Source: Flavobacteriaceae bacterium
GTDB lineage: Bacteria > Bacteroidota > Bacteroidia > Flavobacteriales > Flavobacteriaceae
Direction: 5' to 3'
DNA: 64,000 nucleotides
Assembly (NCBI GenBank): GCA_024743095.1
Contig: JANSXF010000014.1
Span: 1 to 64,000, forward strand
The notes below the pieces were generated by a model, which searched no databases, was not told the origin of the DNA, and was given only the letters and a program-made list of their open reading frames with translations. This document shows, piece after piece, positions 1 to 9,700 of this stretch. Position numbers and translations under genes: made by a program. How positions within the stretch are numbered: position 1 is the first letter of the stretch; each line of letters opens with the position of its first letter.

Positions 1-207
1 AAAACATTATTTTTCCTTCAAAACGCCCCCCACAAAAAGACGGGGCGGATTGAACGGGAAAATAATCTAAAAAAAGTTGAGAATTTATTTGGAAAGTCCA
101 TAGAATACTTACCCCCAACTTTTGCGCATGGATCCTGGCGGGTTTTTGTAGCGTTCCGGCAGATAAGCGTAAAGCAAAAAACCGATAGGCAACCTACTTT
201 TTGGATT
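1..207. other. Mobile-element flank with no supportable gene
   Basis: This stretch lies downstream of the relaxase gene at the window edge. A short open frame on the minus strand (18-260) overlaps the relaxase end in another frame and resembles nothing I recognise, so I do not call it. I see no copy of the tRNA-Pro 3' end here, so the far attachment site of the element must lie outside the window. Confidence 0.5.
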
Positions 208-1230
208 TCAGTAGCCCATGTCCTCACCTGTGCCCCTAGCCTTATCAATGCCCCTTCCAAGAGCCTTGATGATCTTGGCCGCTATTTGCACTTTATTGGT
301 CGGGATACTGGGAGCTTTGACCCCCATCGTTTTTAGAAGTTTAAAGGCCATGTCCTTTTCCTTGGTGGGCAATCCCATTACCTTCGCAAAGAACTTTCCC
401 GGTTCCTTCGCATGGGCCTTTCTCCCAACATAGGATTCCACATAGTTCCTCTTAAAGCCCGTTGTCCTGTCAAAGGTCTTCTCCGCTGCTTGGTAAAAGC
501 TGTCCCTATCAAACCCTCTCTTGACCGTCCTTCCGTTCAGTTCCACTTCGGATGCCTTGTGCTTGGCCATTGGTGAAAGCGTATAGGTATTCGTCACGTC
601 CCTTCTGCTTACAATGATATGGATATGGGTCTGCGGCCCTTCTTTTTGCATTCCGGCAGCCACCAACTGTCCGTTCTGTTTGTGCGGGGCTAATCTTGTT
701 TGCTCTGCTATCCTTTTTTCAAGCTCTTTGACATTCCCGATGGATTCGCCCCGTTCCACTTTCCGTATCTCGTTCCTGAGCCTTGCTATTTCACCACGGT
801 AGGGCGCATTCTCCTGCACTTGTCTATCAAATCCCCGATAGGTGCGTTCATGCTCAATCTTGGCATAATATTTCAAGTTCTCGGCCTTTACCTCTTGGTT
901 GCGATGGAAACTCTTGGCATAGTCCTCCATGAGTTTCCTTGTATATTCCCTGAGAATGTTTGGGTCATTGCCAATGGCCTGCAATTCCCTTTGGTTGGGA
1001 CTGACCACTATGGAATAGAATTTCGGGTCTTTCTGCCTCAATTTGGCCGTATTGGCATCTATTTCCTCGATAACCGTTTGAGGGCTTACGCTGTCGTTCT
1101 CCTGGTCAAAGAATTCCTCCCTTTGTTCGGGCGACCTATCCTCGTTTTCCTTTTCCAGATAGTCCACATAGTTCCCTACACTGGAGTTATAGGTACTGCC
1201 CATTTTCTGTGCCGAGATGGTAAGGTACAT
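208..1230 (-). CDS. mobB: MobB-type relaxase (mobilization nuclease, DUF5712-like)
   Basis: This 340-residue protein resembles the MobB relaxases of Bacteroidetes mobilizable elements, which nick one strand at oriT and start conjugative transfer. The visible hallmark is the histidine motif THIHIIVSRRD near residues 200-210, the HxH metal-binding motif of relaxases. N-terminal to it is a charged, coiled-coil-like stretch (about residues 100-190), and the C-terminal third is basic. It begins 5 nt downstream of the broken bfmA gene, the usual order of mobilization genes in these elements. The frame is intact. I recognise the family from motif and context; the exact family name is less certain than the role. 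Confidence 0.8.
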   Translation of the reverse strand: MYLTISAQKMGSTYNSSVGNYVDYLEKENEDRSPEQREEFFDQENDSVSPQTVIEEIDANTAKLRQKDPKFYSIVVSPNQRELQAIGNDPNILREYTRKLMEDYAKSFHRNQEVKAENLKYYAKIEHERTYRGFDRQVQENAPYRGEIARLRNEIRKVERGESIGNVKELEKRIAEQTRLAPHKQNGQLVAAGMQKEGPQTHIHIIVSRRDVTNTYTLSPMAKHKASEVELNGRTVKRGFDRDSFYQAAEKTFDRTTGFKRNYVESYVGRKAHAKEPGKFFAKVMGLPTKEKDMAFKLLKTMGVKAPSIPTNKVQIAAKIIKALGRGIDKARGTGEDMGY

Positions 1231-1235
1231 GGTCG

Positions 1236-1589
1236 TTATCTTAAATGGTACTTTAATTTTTCAAACTCCCCAATGCCCATATTGATCTTGAGATAGGGCT
1301 TTCCCATTATCGGCTCCACTTTTTCCACATTTTGGAGCATTTCATTGCAGCGGTTTTTATAATCTTTGAATTCTTGTAGTATTCTATCATGCTCTGTTTT
1401 CGGAACGGTGTTTCTAGGCTCCAAAAAATCCATTCGCTCTTCCTGTATTTTGACCGGTTCAGGTCTGGGTTTCCTCCCATCCTTTACATAGGCCTCGTAA
1501 AGAATGAGCACCATTTCATAGGTGGGCCGGATACTGGTCTTTTCCATGTTCTTGATGATGGCAATGATCCTATCAAATTTCTTCATCAT
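1236..1589 (-). CDS. C-terminal fragment of BfmA/BtgA mobilization protein
   Basis: This 117-residue segment begins at tandem ATG codons 45 nt after the amber codon and ends 5 nt before the relaxase start. Its sequence (IIAIIKNMEKTSIRPTYEM, then a charged stretch and GKPYLKINMGIGEFEKLKY) matches the C-terminal half of BfmA/BtgA proteins, not an independent family. Expression would need readthrough or internal initiation at 1589. Confidence 0.5.
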   Translation of the reverse strand: MMKKFDRIIAIIKNMEKTSIRPTYEMVLILYEAYVKDGRKPRPEPVKIQEERMDFLEPRNTVPKTEHDRILQEFKDYKNRCNEMLQNVEKVEPIMGKPYLKINMGIGEFEKLKYHLR

Positions 1590-1634
1590 CTTCGTTTCCA
1601 GTTTTTTTATATTTTCATGTATGATCTTTGTTCC

Positions 1635-1820
1635 CTATCCAAAAGGGTCAAGGTTGTTCTCCTTGAAGTATTGTATCATCCCGTCCAAAACCTCACTATG
1701 GGATTTGTTGAACCTTTTGGAATAACTGCGGAAGCGTGTGGCCGTTTCTTTCTTTACGGTGATGTTTGAATAACCACCGGTTCCTTTCTTTGTTCTGCCG
1801 TTTGTAGATTGCTTTTCCAT
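1635..1820 (-). CDS. N-terminal fragment of BfmA/BtgA mobilization protein
   Basis: This 61-residue open segment ends at the premature TAG. It contains the DNA-binding-like part (KGTGGYSNITVKKETATRF, then KSHSEVLDGMIQYF) that begins BfmA/BtgA proteins. If made, it would be a small ribbon-helix-helix-like protein without the C-terminal partner region. It is listed separately because an annotation pipeline may report it as its own gene. Confidence 0.55.
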   Translation of the reverse strand: MEKQSTNGRTKKGTGGYSNITVKKETATRFRSYSKRFNKSHSEVLDGMIQYFKENNLDPFG

Positions 1821-1900
1821 AGGTGCGATTTTGTTTTTTAGTGAAATTGCGTCAATTTTTTCGTCAAAAATTTCCAGTGTTTACAGGGCTTCCCAAAGGG

Positions 1901-1932
1901 TTTACTGTAGATTTCGGAAAAGTCTACTGTAG
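1901..1932. repeat. Paired TACTGTAG direct repeats upstream of bfmA
   Basis: The octamer TACTGTAG occurs at 1903-1910 and 1925-1932, exactly 22 bp apart, which places both on one face of the helix. Between them GTAGA (1907-1911) and TCTAC (1923-1927) form an inverted repeat. The site lies about 80-120 bp upstream of the mobilization genes, so it could bind the ribbon-helix-helix part of BfmA, or be part of oriT. Function is inferred from position only. Confidence 0.4.
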
Positions 1933-2008
1933 CCCCTGATTTTGTACAGTATTCCAAAATCTATTTAATTAACTGGTTTTCAACTTGTTGAAGACCCGAA
2001 AACAACTG

Positions 2009-2065
2009 TGATGGCGCAATTTGCGCATCACCCTCTTGCTATTCCCTACGTCCCGCAAGCGGGAC
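2009..2065. other. Two inverted repeats between integrase and mobilization genes, possible oriT
   Basis: TGATGGCGCAA and TTGCGCATCA (2009-2030) form a hairpin with one bulged G. Twenty bases further, GTCCCGC and GCGGGAC (2050-2056 and 2059-2065) form a perfect 7-bp stem with a 2-nt loop. Neither has a U-tract on the minus strand, so the second is a poor intrinsic terminator for the integrase gene. Inverted repeats next to relaxase and accessory mobilization genes are typical of oriT. The nick site cannot be identified by eye. Confidence 0.35.
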
Positions 2066-2083
2066 TGAATGAATACTACCTGA

Positions 2084-3319
2084 TCATCCTTCGGCTGCTT
2101 TTTTGGTCTGCATATGATTTATCAGGTTTTGCATGTCCTCCCCTATCTTGTGTTCCAATACCCTGGCATAAATCTGGGTAGTGGACAGTTTGGTATGGCC
2201 GAGCATTTTGGAGACTGTTTCTATCGGGACTCCATTGGAAAGGGTTACCGTTGTTGCAAAAGTGTGCCTGGCCGAATGAAAGGATATGGTTTTGTAAATA
2301 CCACAGGCCTTGGCAATCTCCTTTAGATATTTGTTAGTCTTTTGATTGGATAGCACAGGTAGTATTTTTGTATCGGTCTCTGGACTGTCCCAATACTTTT
2401 CAATGATTTCTTTTGCTTTGGGCAATAAGGGCAGTTTTACACTTTCCGATGTCTTTTCCCTTTTGGTATAGATCCATTGGTTTCCATCAATACCCAATAC
2501 CAGTTGATTCTTTTCAAGTTCCCTGACATCGATATAGGATAGGCCAGTATAACAGGCGAACAGGAATGCATCCTTGACTTTTTCATAGCCTGCTCCAGTG
2601 AAGTCCGTTTCTTCAATACGCTTAAGTTCCCTTTCCGTTAGATAACTGCGTTCAGTTTTATGAAACCGGAGCTTATAGTTAATGAAAGGGTCTTTGTCCA
2701 ACCATTCCAACTTGACACCCAGCTTGACCATTTTCATTAAACGCTCCAAGTGTTTCATTGCCCCATTATTGGTACATTTCTTACCCTTTTGTAGTTGTGG
2801 GCCGTTCAATAGATAATGTTCAAAATCGGTGATGAACTTATAGTTCAATTGTTTCAATCGGATGTCGGGGAGTTTGTATTTAGATTCCAAAAAACGAAGG
2901 AGATACTTTTTGGTCCCATAATAGTTCTTCATCGTTCCGGGGCGGAGTACACTCTTTTGTGTTTTGTTATGATACTCGATAAGTTCAAGTAGGGTATTAT
3001 GTTGCTCGTCCTGCCCTAGATAACGGGCCTTGATTGCCTGTGCCGTGATCACCTTTTCTTCCCGCAACAATACCTTATGGGTGTCCATGATTGCAGCATA
3101 GACCTCATCAAGATAGCTGTTCAATAAACGGGCCTTATGTGTCAGACCATGGAGCCTTCCCTTGTTTTCATCCCATTCATTCACCGAAACATATCGTTTC
3201 AGACTGATTTCTGCCCGTTTTCCGTTGACGGTGATACGGGCATAAATGGTCAATTTTTCGGGGTTGTTGGAAGTGTCCCGTGTAAAGAGAAGTACTTTTA
3301 AAGTGTTGGAATTGCGCAT
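2084..3319 (-). CDS. IntDOT-like tyrosine recombinase (site-specific integrase)
   Basis: This 411-residue integrase would insert and excise the element. Residues about 6-90 form the arm-binding domain typical of Bacteroidetes integrases, about 105-205 a SAM-like core-binding domain, and about 225-400 the catalytic domain. Visible catalytic residues are H348 and R351 in HSARHTF, H375 in LGHTKLS, and the nucleophile Y384 in TQIYARV. The usual first arginine is replaced by Ser261 in CYTGLSYID, the substitution known from the CTnDOT integrase, which is about the same length. The gene is intact. It is read away from tRNA-Pro, whose 3' end lies about 217 bp upstream, the standard layout for tRNA-targeting integrases. 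Confidence 0.93.
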   Translation of the reverse strand: MRNSNTLKVLLFTRDTSNNPEKLTIYARITVNGKRAEISLKRYVSVNEWDENKGRLHGLTHKARLLNSYLDEVYAAIMDTHKVLLREEKVITAQAIKARYLGQDEQHNTLLELIEYHNKTQKSVLRPGTMKNYYGTKKYLLRFLESKYKLPDIRLKQLNYKFITDFEHYLLNGPQLQKGKKCTNNGAMKHLERLMKMVKLGVKLEWLDKDPFINYKLRFHKTERSYLTERELKRIEETDFTGAGYEKVKDAFLFACYTGLSYIDVRELEKNQLVLGIDGNQWIYTKREKTSESVKLPLLPKAKEIIEKYWDSPETDTKILPVLSNQKTNKYLKEIAKACGIYKTISFHSARHTFATTVTLSNGVPIETVSKMLGHTKLSTTQIYARVLEHKIGEDMQNLINHMQTKKAAEG

Positions 3320-3335
3320 ACTACATAATTTTTGT

Positions 3336-3361
3336 GTTTGACAAAACAGGTTTGCAAAACA
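3336..3361. repeat. Near-identical direct repeats upstream of the integrase
   Basis: GTTTGACAAAACA (3336-3348) and GTTTGCAAAACA (3350-3361) are adjacent direct repeats differing by one inserted base. They lie between the integrase start and the tRNA attachment region. Arm-type integrase sites or an autoregulatory site would fit, but nothing beyond position and repetition supports this. Confidence 0.35.
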
Positions 3362-3469
3362 CCCATAAACAGCGTCAAACTATAGCTAAATTATGCACAA
3401 GGAACGTACCGAACCATTCACCGAACTCTACACCTTTTATATGGTTTTAAATGAATTCAATTGAATGCA

Positions 3470-3512
3470 ACAAAAACAAAAAGCACTGTCAATCAGTCAG
3501 TTGACAGTGCTT
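3470..3512 (-). terminator. Intrinsic terminator downstream of tRNA-Pro
   Basis: AAGCACTGTCAA (3481-3492) and TTGACAGTGCTT (3501-3512) form a perfect 12-bp stem with an 8-nt loop. On the minus strand the stem is followed by a T-rich run (complement of 3470-3480). It lies 25 bp past the tRNA 3' end, so it should end the tRNA transcript before the integrase gene. Confidence 0.8.
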
Positions 3513-3536
3513 TGATACCACCTATTTAGTGGTTCG

Positions 3537-3610
3537 TCGGGATGACTGGATTCGAACCAGCGACCACACGCACCCCATGCGTGTACGCTACCAGACTGCG
3601 CCACATCCCG
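3537..3610 (-). tRNA. tRNA-Pro (anticodon GGG)
   Basis: The minus strand folds into a full cloverleaf of 74 nt. The acceptor stem is CGGGATG with CATCCCG and discriminator A. The anticodon stem CACGC/GCGTG encloses the loop ATGGGGT, giving anticodon GGG, and the T arm contains GGTTCGAATCC. CCA is not encoded. The 3' half faces the integrase, so this tRNA is the likely chromosomal attachment site. Confidence 0.95.
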
Positions 3611-3722
3611 AAAACGGACTGCAAAAATATAAATTTTGAGGATAATTCAGCCTAGTGTAACCAAAACTTTTTAGCGATAAGGAAGACCTGTAAAACTTAT
3701 TTTCCAAAAGGAGAACGTTCCA

Positions 3723-6700
3723 TTACTCTCGATATAGTGTAAAGTGACCCACAAATCGTTGTTTATCAGCATCGTTTGCATTTACCACATACCAATAATC
3801 ACCTGTTGGGAGAGGCTTACCATCGTAATTTCCATCCCATTTTTTTACTTGATCCAAACGGGCCACTACCCTACCGTAGCGATCATAGATAATCACATCT
3901 ATGTTAGGGAAATATTCGCGGTTCCCAGGATACCAATAATCGTTCATGTTATCACCATCGGGAGTAAAAAAATTCGGCATTTCTGGCATTCCCTCGAAGT
4001 TAAAGGGCATTACCAAAGTAGCTTCGCAACCGTTCTGATCACGAACCATAATGGTGATATTGGAGTCTTGGGTTATATTAAATATGTTATCCTCGTCATG
4101 GGATTCTCCTTGGAAAAAATATTCATAACCACCAAAACCTCCTGTAGCAATTGCCGTAATTTCATCCGGGCCAGTTTTGGAAGCCTCTAAAGTCAAAGGT
4201 TCATAAGCTTCCACTTCAAACTCCGCAAAGGTCACACATCCGTTTGCATGATAGATGTAAACGGTATGTTCTCCCGCTGGCAAATCACCAAAAGTGCGCT
4301 GGTTCGTGGCCATCTCTATATCGTCCACATTCAAAGAGAACAACAGGTCTGATAGTTGGGAACCATCCGCAATATCAATGGTGACCGTACTATTGGGGAA
4401 TATACCTTCACAACCATACTCCACAACCGGTTCGGCAATAATATCGACTCCAATTCCGATTTCAGCGATTATATTGGTCTGACAACCATTGGCGTCGCGA
4501 ACAAAAACCACATAACTTTCACCTCCTTGAAGATTATCGAAGAAAAGGCTATCGTTTTGTACAAAATCCGCATCGTTCGCCGAATTGACACTGGTGTAAT
4601 ACGGTGCTGTTCCTCCTATAACCTCAAGAATCATGCTTCCGTCACCATCTCCCATGCAGGTTTCCGGAGTGGTTTCCACAACTCCGGCCACCAGTTCCAT
4701 AGGCTGTGTAATTTCCACTGTTCTGGTTATGGTACAACCTAAATCATCCTGAATGATGATGTCATAGGTTCTTGGAGCCAAATCGTTGAACGTTTTTCTA
4801 TTAGGGTTATCAGGGTCGTCACCTTCAAAAAACTCGCTCAAGGTATCGGAAATAGAATACCTTATCTGCCCTGTTCCTCCACTTGCTTCAATAATGATCT
4901 GTCCGTTCATGTCCCCTGCACACATTACAGGTACTGCTTCCAAATAATCCAACACCAATGGATCCTTAGGCTCAATTTCAATAGGAGTGGACATAACTTC
5001 GCACCCGCCACTCTGTGCATAAACATAGTAGGTACCTGGGTTCAATTCTCTAAAAATCCCAGAGTTTTGCGAGGGGCGGACTATAGATGTTGCCGTTACC
5101 GGCAATGTATTGGCGTTTACCAAAGTATAGGTGTAATTTCCAATTCCTCCAAAAGCTTCGGAACGGATAATTCCGGTGGCTTCTCCCGCACAATTAATCG
5201 TCGCATTGGTCAAATCAAGGTTGATGACCAAAGGTGCGGCAGGATCCAAGGAAACTTGGTTGGATTGTTCAAAAGGACATCCATTGGAGTTTTGCACATC
5301 GTATTGGAACGGCCCAGCATCAATGCTGATATCCGCAGCAATTTCAACGCTTGTTATACCTGCACCGAAGGGTATAAATGCATCACTGGTCCCAGACCTT
5401 CTATAAAAATAATTCACCCCCGGCTCCGGATTGGTCACCGTAAGTTGCATTCTACCCAAATCGCCACAACCTGGCGGTTGAAGCTCTACCAGTTCTGCTT
5501 CCACTATCTCTGGGTCCGTAATGGTAATCAAATCAGTTTGAAAACTACAGTTCCAGCCATCAAAAATGCTTATCCTATAGTCTCCAGCAGATAAATTACC
5601 AAATCGAGGCGTAGTCTGTAAACCACTATTGGTACCGTCCGTAATTCTGTTCAATTGATACAGATAGTTGCCAGGTCCTTGTCCCCCAGCCTCATTGTAG
5701 GCTTCGATTACCGCATCATTATCATTGTTACAGGCCAATGGACTTACTATCTGAATATCCGCAGATATTGGTGTGGGCAAAGGCAAATCTATATTCGTGG
5801 AAGATTCACATTCTCTAAGGTCTTTAATATTGATGGTATAAGTATCTGTTGACAGATTTTCAAATACTGGATCGGTATTGGGATAGTCCACCAATATGGT
5901 CCCGTCAGATGCCACCAATTGATACTGATAGGTCCCCCACCCTCCATCTCCTGAAACTGTAATCTCCCCAAAACCGGGCTCATTACAGGTAACCGGGGAT
6001 GTTTGCACCGCAGTGACGGTCAATCCTCTATCTGGTGAACGGACCGTTGTAACATTGCTCATGGCATCACAATAAGGTGAATCCAAAGCTTCTATACGGA
6101 CAACCAAGTTGCCCGCGGGAACATTTTCAATACGTTCCGGAGTATTGATGGGGGCATTGGTATCAAAAGTACCTGTTACGCCAGTGGTAGTCTCAACCCC
6201 TGCATTATCTCGTGTAAAGACCTCATAATTGTATTGACCATTATAATTATTGATGGCTAAACTAATGACACCATCGGAACCGTTGAAACAGGTTACGGGC
6301 TCTACCTCGGCGATAACGCCTTCAATAGTATTGTACTCTGGCATATTGATGGTTGTGGTCAAATAACTACATCCGCCATTTCCCACATCTGTAACTGCAA
6401 AAATGTAGTTTCCGGGGGTGGCGATATCCCAAGTGACCCTATCGCTTCCTCCTGAACTACGCGCAGGTGCTGAGCCCAAAGGCAGTATCTGCACTTGGTA
6501 ATCCCCAGGGCCCTCATTTACAATAATATCAATGGAACCTGCATTGACCCCGCTTCCCGAGGCATCACAGGTAATTGGATTAACGTTGTAGCTGAAAGTA
6601 ATATCCGTAGGGGTGTTGATGTTAACCGTATCGGTAATTTCACATCCATTTTGATCCCTTGCGGTCAGGACAATGGTTTGGTCGGTTCCATTATCGATTA

Positions 6701-9700
6701 CTTCGAAAGTATTGCTTGTTTGGAAATTGGTTCCATCAAACTGTGGGGTCCCATCATTCATACTATAAGTAAAAGAACCCGAACCGGTAGCTGTTCCAGT
6801 TCCGTCACCATTGGTATCTGTATAAATAGTGATGGTAGCCGTACTAAATTGATTGCTCGACGGATTACAGCTGAATTCGGTATGGACCGCATTGATCTGC
6901 ACTTGCGTAGGTTCATTTATTGTAATGTCCCCAGAACGCACAGCACACCCCCTATTGGAAACCACCTCCACTTGATACGTTCCTTGAGCTAGATCATCAA
7001 AAAGGTTGGTCAATTGTGGACCAGCGACTATTGTTGATGTCGAACCTTGATACAGTACATAGTTTATTGGGGTATCGGTGGCACTTAAAGGATCTAGTTC
7101 CACAGAAATGGTTCCATCATCGGCTCCAAAACAGGTAATGTCGCTTTTTGGTGTGGCAGTAATAGCGGGTGTATCCACAGTGGAAACATTTACCTCTGCT
7201 TCATCGGAACACAAAACCGGAGTATTGGAATCCAAATCCGTCACCAAAACATTATAGTTTCCTGGGTCAACACCACTAAAAACATTATTGTTGATTTGTG
7301 GAGGGCCTACATTGGCCATTCCAGCATCTACATCTCTTAGTTGATATTCAAAATTTCCACTACCTCCGGTTGTATTCACGGTAATTTCACCATCACCGGC
7401 ATTACAGGTCGGGTATGATGTGGCATTAGCGGAAATCGCGAAGAAATCAAATACCTCTGCTGTTACCGTGTTGGTACAACCATTACCATCCCTAACAGTG
7501 ATCACATAGCTTCCCGGATTGGGCACAATGAACGTGGTACCCGTTTGGAAACCACTTCCAATATCATATTGAAAGGTATTTTCTGGCTCAGGACCTGAAG
7601 TTAGTGGAGAAACCATATTGATTTGATAGCCGCTTGTGGCAGTACATTGGTTCACAACATCGATTACGGGGTCGGGAACGCCTGCCTCTTGGGTCACTGT
7701 CAATGTGGTCATGGCCGTACAACCGTTGGCATCTTGCACGTAAAAATCGTAGTCTGCCGGATACGGTCCGGGTACTTCAAAAGTGGTTTCTGATGTAAAT
7801 GTTGACGGTGCAGCAACTCCATTTGGCACATAGGCATAACTATATGGCTCCGTGCTTCCAAAGCCTCTTACCGTAACCAAAGCTCCTGCATTACAGGTAG
7901 CTTCCACAAAATTGTCTATGGCTATCGAGACCGAACTGATATCGATAAAGGCCAAAGTGCTTCCACTACATCCATTGGTGTCGTCGGTTACAATGATTTG
8001 ATAGTTTCCGGGAGCCAATCCTGGAATTGTTCCACTATATGGTATGGTTTCATTGGTAAGAGATTGAGTTGATACGGTCGCACCTGTATCTGTATTCTCG
8101 ACTGTTACCGTAAAATTGCCCGGTGCCAAAATTCCAGAGACCTCATAATCAATAGAACCACTACCTGCCACATTACACGAAGCTGCCAATGATGTTGCAT
8201 TTACCGTAACCGAACTCACTGGGCCTATTGGGTCTATTTCTTCAATGTAGGTACAGCCATTATTATCAATTACCTCAACAAAATAGGTTACCCCGGGTAC
8301 TACCTGTCCTGTTACATCAAACATATCGCCGTTTGGCCCTGTTCCATTTTGAAAAGCGGGGTCCCCGACCAATCTAAACTGATAGGGAGCCGATCCATTG
8401 ATGGCTTGCACAACATAGGGGAAAGAAGTATCAAAACAATCGGTTGGATCAGCATCCAAAGGAATCAAATCCAATTGATTTTGGTCTATGACCACCTGAA
8501 CCCGGTCCTCGCAACCTAGAGCATCCGTTACAACCACGGTATAGTTTCCAAGAGGTATGTTGGGAAAGGTTACCGTTGGGTCTGGTGAGCCTGGTGATGA
8601 AGCTACGGTCCCTCCAAATTCATCGACCAAGACATAATCATAAGGTGCAACACCACCAGAAGCAATATTCGCTTCAATAGATCCATATACCTGATTAAAA
8701 ATTGATGAACATTCGGCATCCGTTGGTGTGGCCGTGGCATCCAATGGGTCGCTGGCACCTATGGTCACATCATATACCGGGCTAACACAACCTCTGCTAT
8801 CACGGATAACGAACCCTGTATGTGTACCTGCTCCATATCCCGAGAATATATTTTGGCCGCTAAAGTTTGTCCCACCATCATTACTATACTCATAAGGGGG
8901 GATACCTTGGGTGGTATCCGGAATCAGTTCCACAATCCCACTTGTATCATCGCCACATTGTGTATCTGTTCCCACCACACTACCTGCAATGGTCTCTGGC
9001 GGCGATATGGTCACGGTATTAGTTTCTGTAGTACAGCCACGCGCATCGGTAATACTGAATTGGAAGGTGGTATCGGTAATAATCGACCCATCGTTAGGAA
9101 TACTGTACACAAAGGAGTTTCCTGTAATGTTGTTATTGTCCGAAGTATATGGGGCACCGTTGATGCTCACTTCATAATAATCATAATCTCCAGAAGAAGT
9201 ATACCCGTTTCTGATATCCACTTGAATTTGACCATTAGGCCCCGGGCTTCCACAGTCCAACTCTTGAATTATTGAAGCGTCCGCCATTACCTGGGGCTGT
9301 ATGGTGGCGGTAACGGTATCCCTACAATCGTTGGCATCCACTACCTCAATGGTGTAAGTTCCCGGAGTAAGACCATTAAAACTGTTGCTACCGCCCAATA
9401 CGCCACCATTAATTCGATATTGGTATGGTGCCAATCCGCCCGAGGCGTTTACTGCGAGGGTAGCTGCCGTAAAGTTATCATAACAAAAATCCGATGCGGT
9501 GTTGTCCAAAGTCAGTGTAGGGGCATCTAAACGAGTTAATGTAAAACTATCCGTTACGGTACATCCGTTGGCATCGGTTACACTAACCTGGTAAGTTCCT
9601 TCTAGGGAAAGATTGGAGAACGTACTTCCGTTCTTTGGCCCTCTGGTGGAACCATCGGGCTGGGTCAAGGTATATCGGTTACCTCCCCACCCCCCAACGG

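Larger units (their letters stand above)
1236..1820 (-). pseudogene. bfmA: BfmA/BtgA mobilization gene interrupted by an in-frame TAG
   Basis: Two open segments in the same minus-strand frame (1820-1638 and 1634-1236) are separated only by a TAG codon at 1635-1637. The codons between that stop and the first downstream ATG are open and read GTKIIHENIKKLETK. Joined, they give a protein of about 194 residues matching the layout of BfmA/BtgA mobilization proteins: an N-terminal ribbon-helix-helix-like segment (SNITVKKETATRFRSYSKRF) and a C-terminal conserved region. Such proteins are accessory factors that help relaxases act at oriT. The gene is either a recent pseudogene, read through, or affected by a sequencing error. 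The ATG at 1589 could restart translation of the second half. Confidence 0.75.

Noticed and set aside
18-260. An 80-residue open frame on the minus strand overlapping the relaxase end
   Set aside because: It overlaps a supported gene in another frame, resembles no family I know, and has odd composition. Chance open frames of this length are common.
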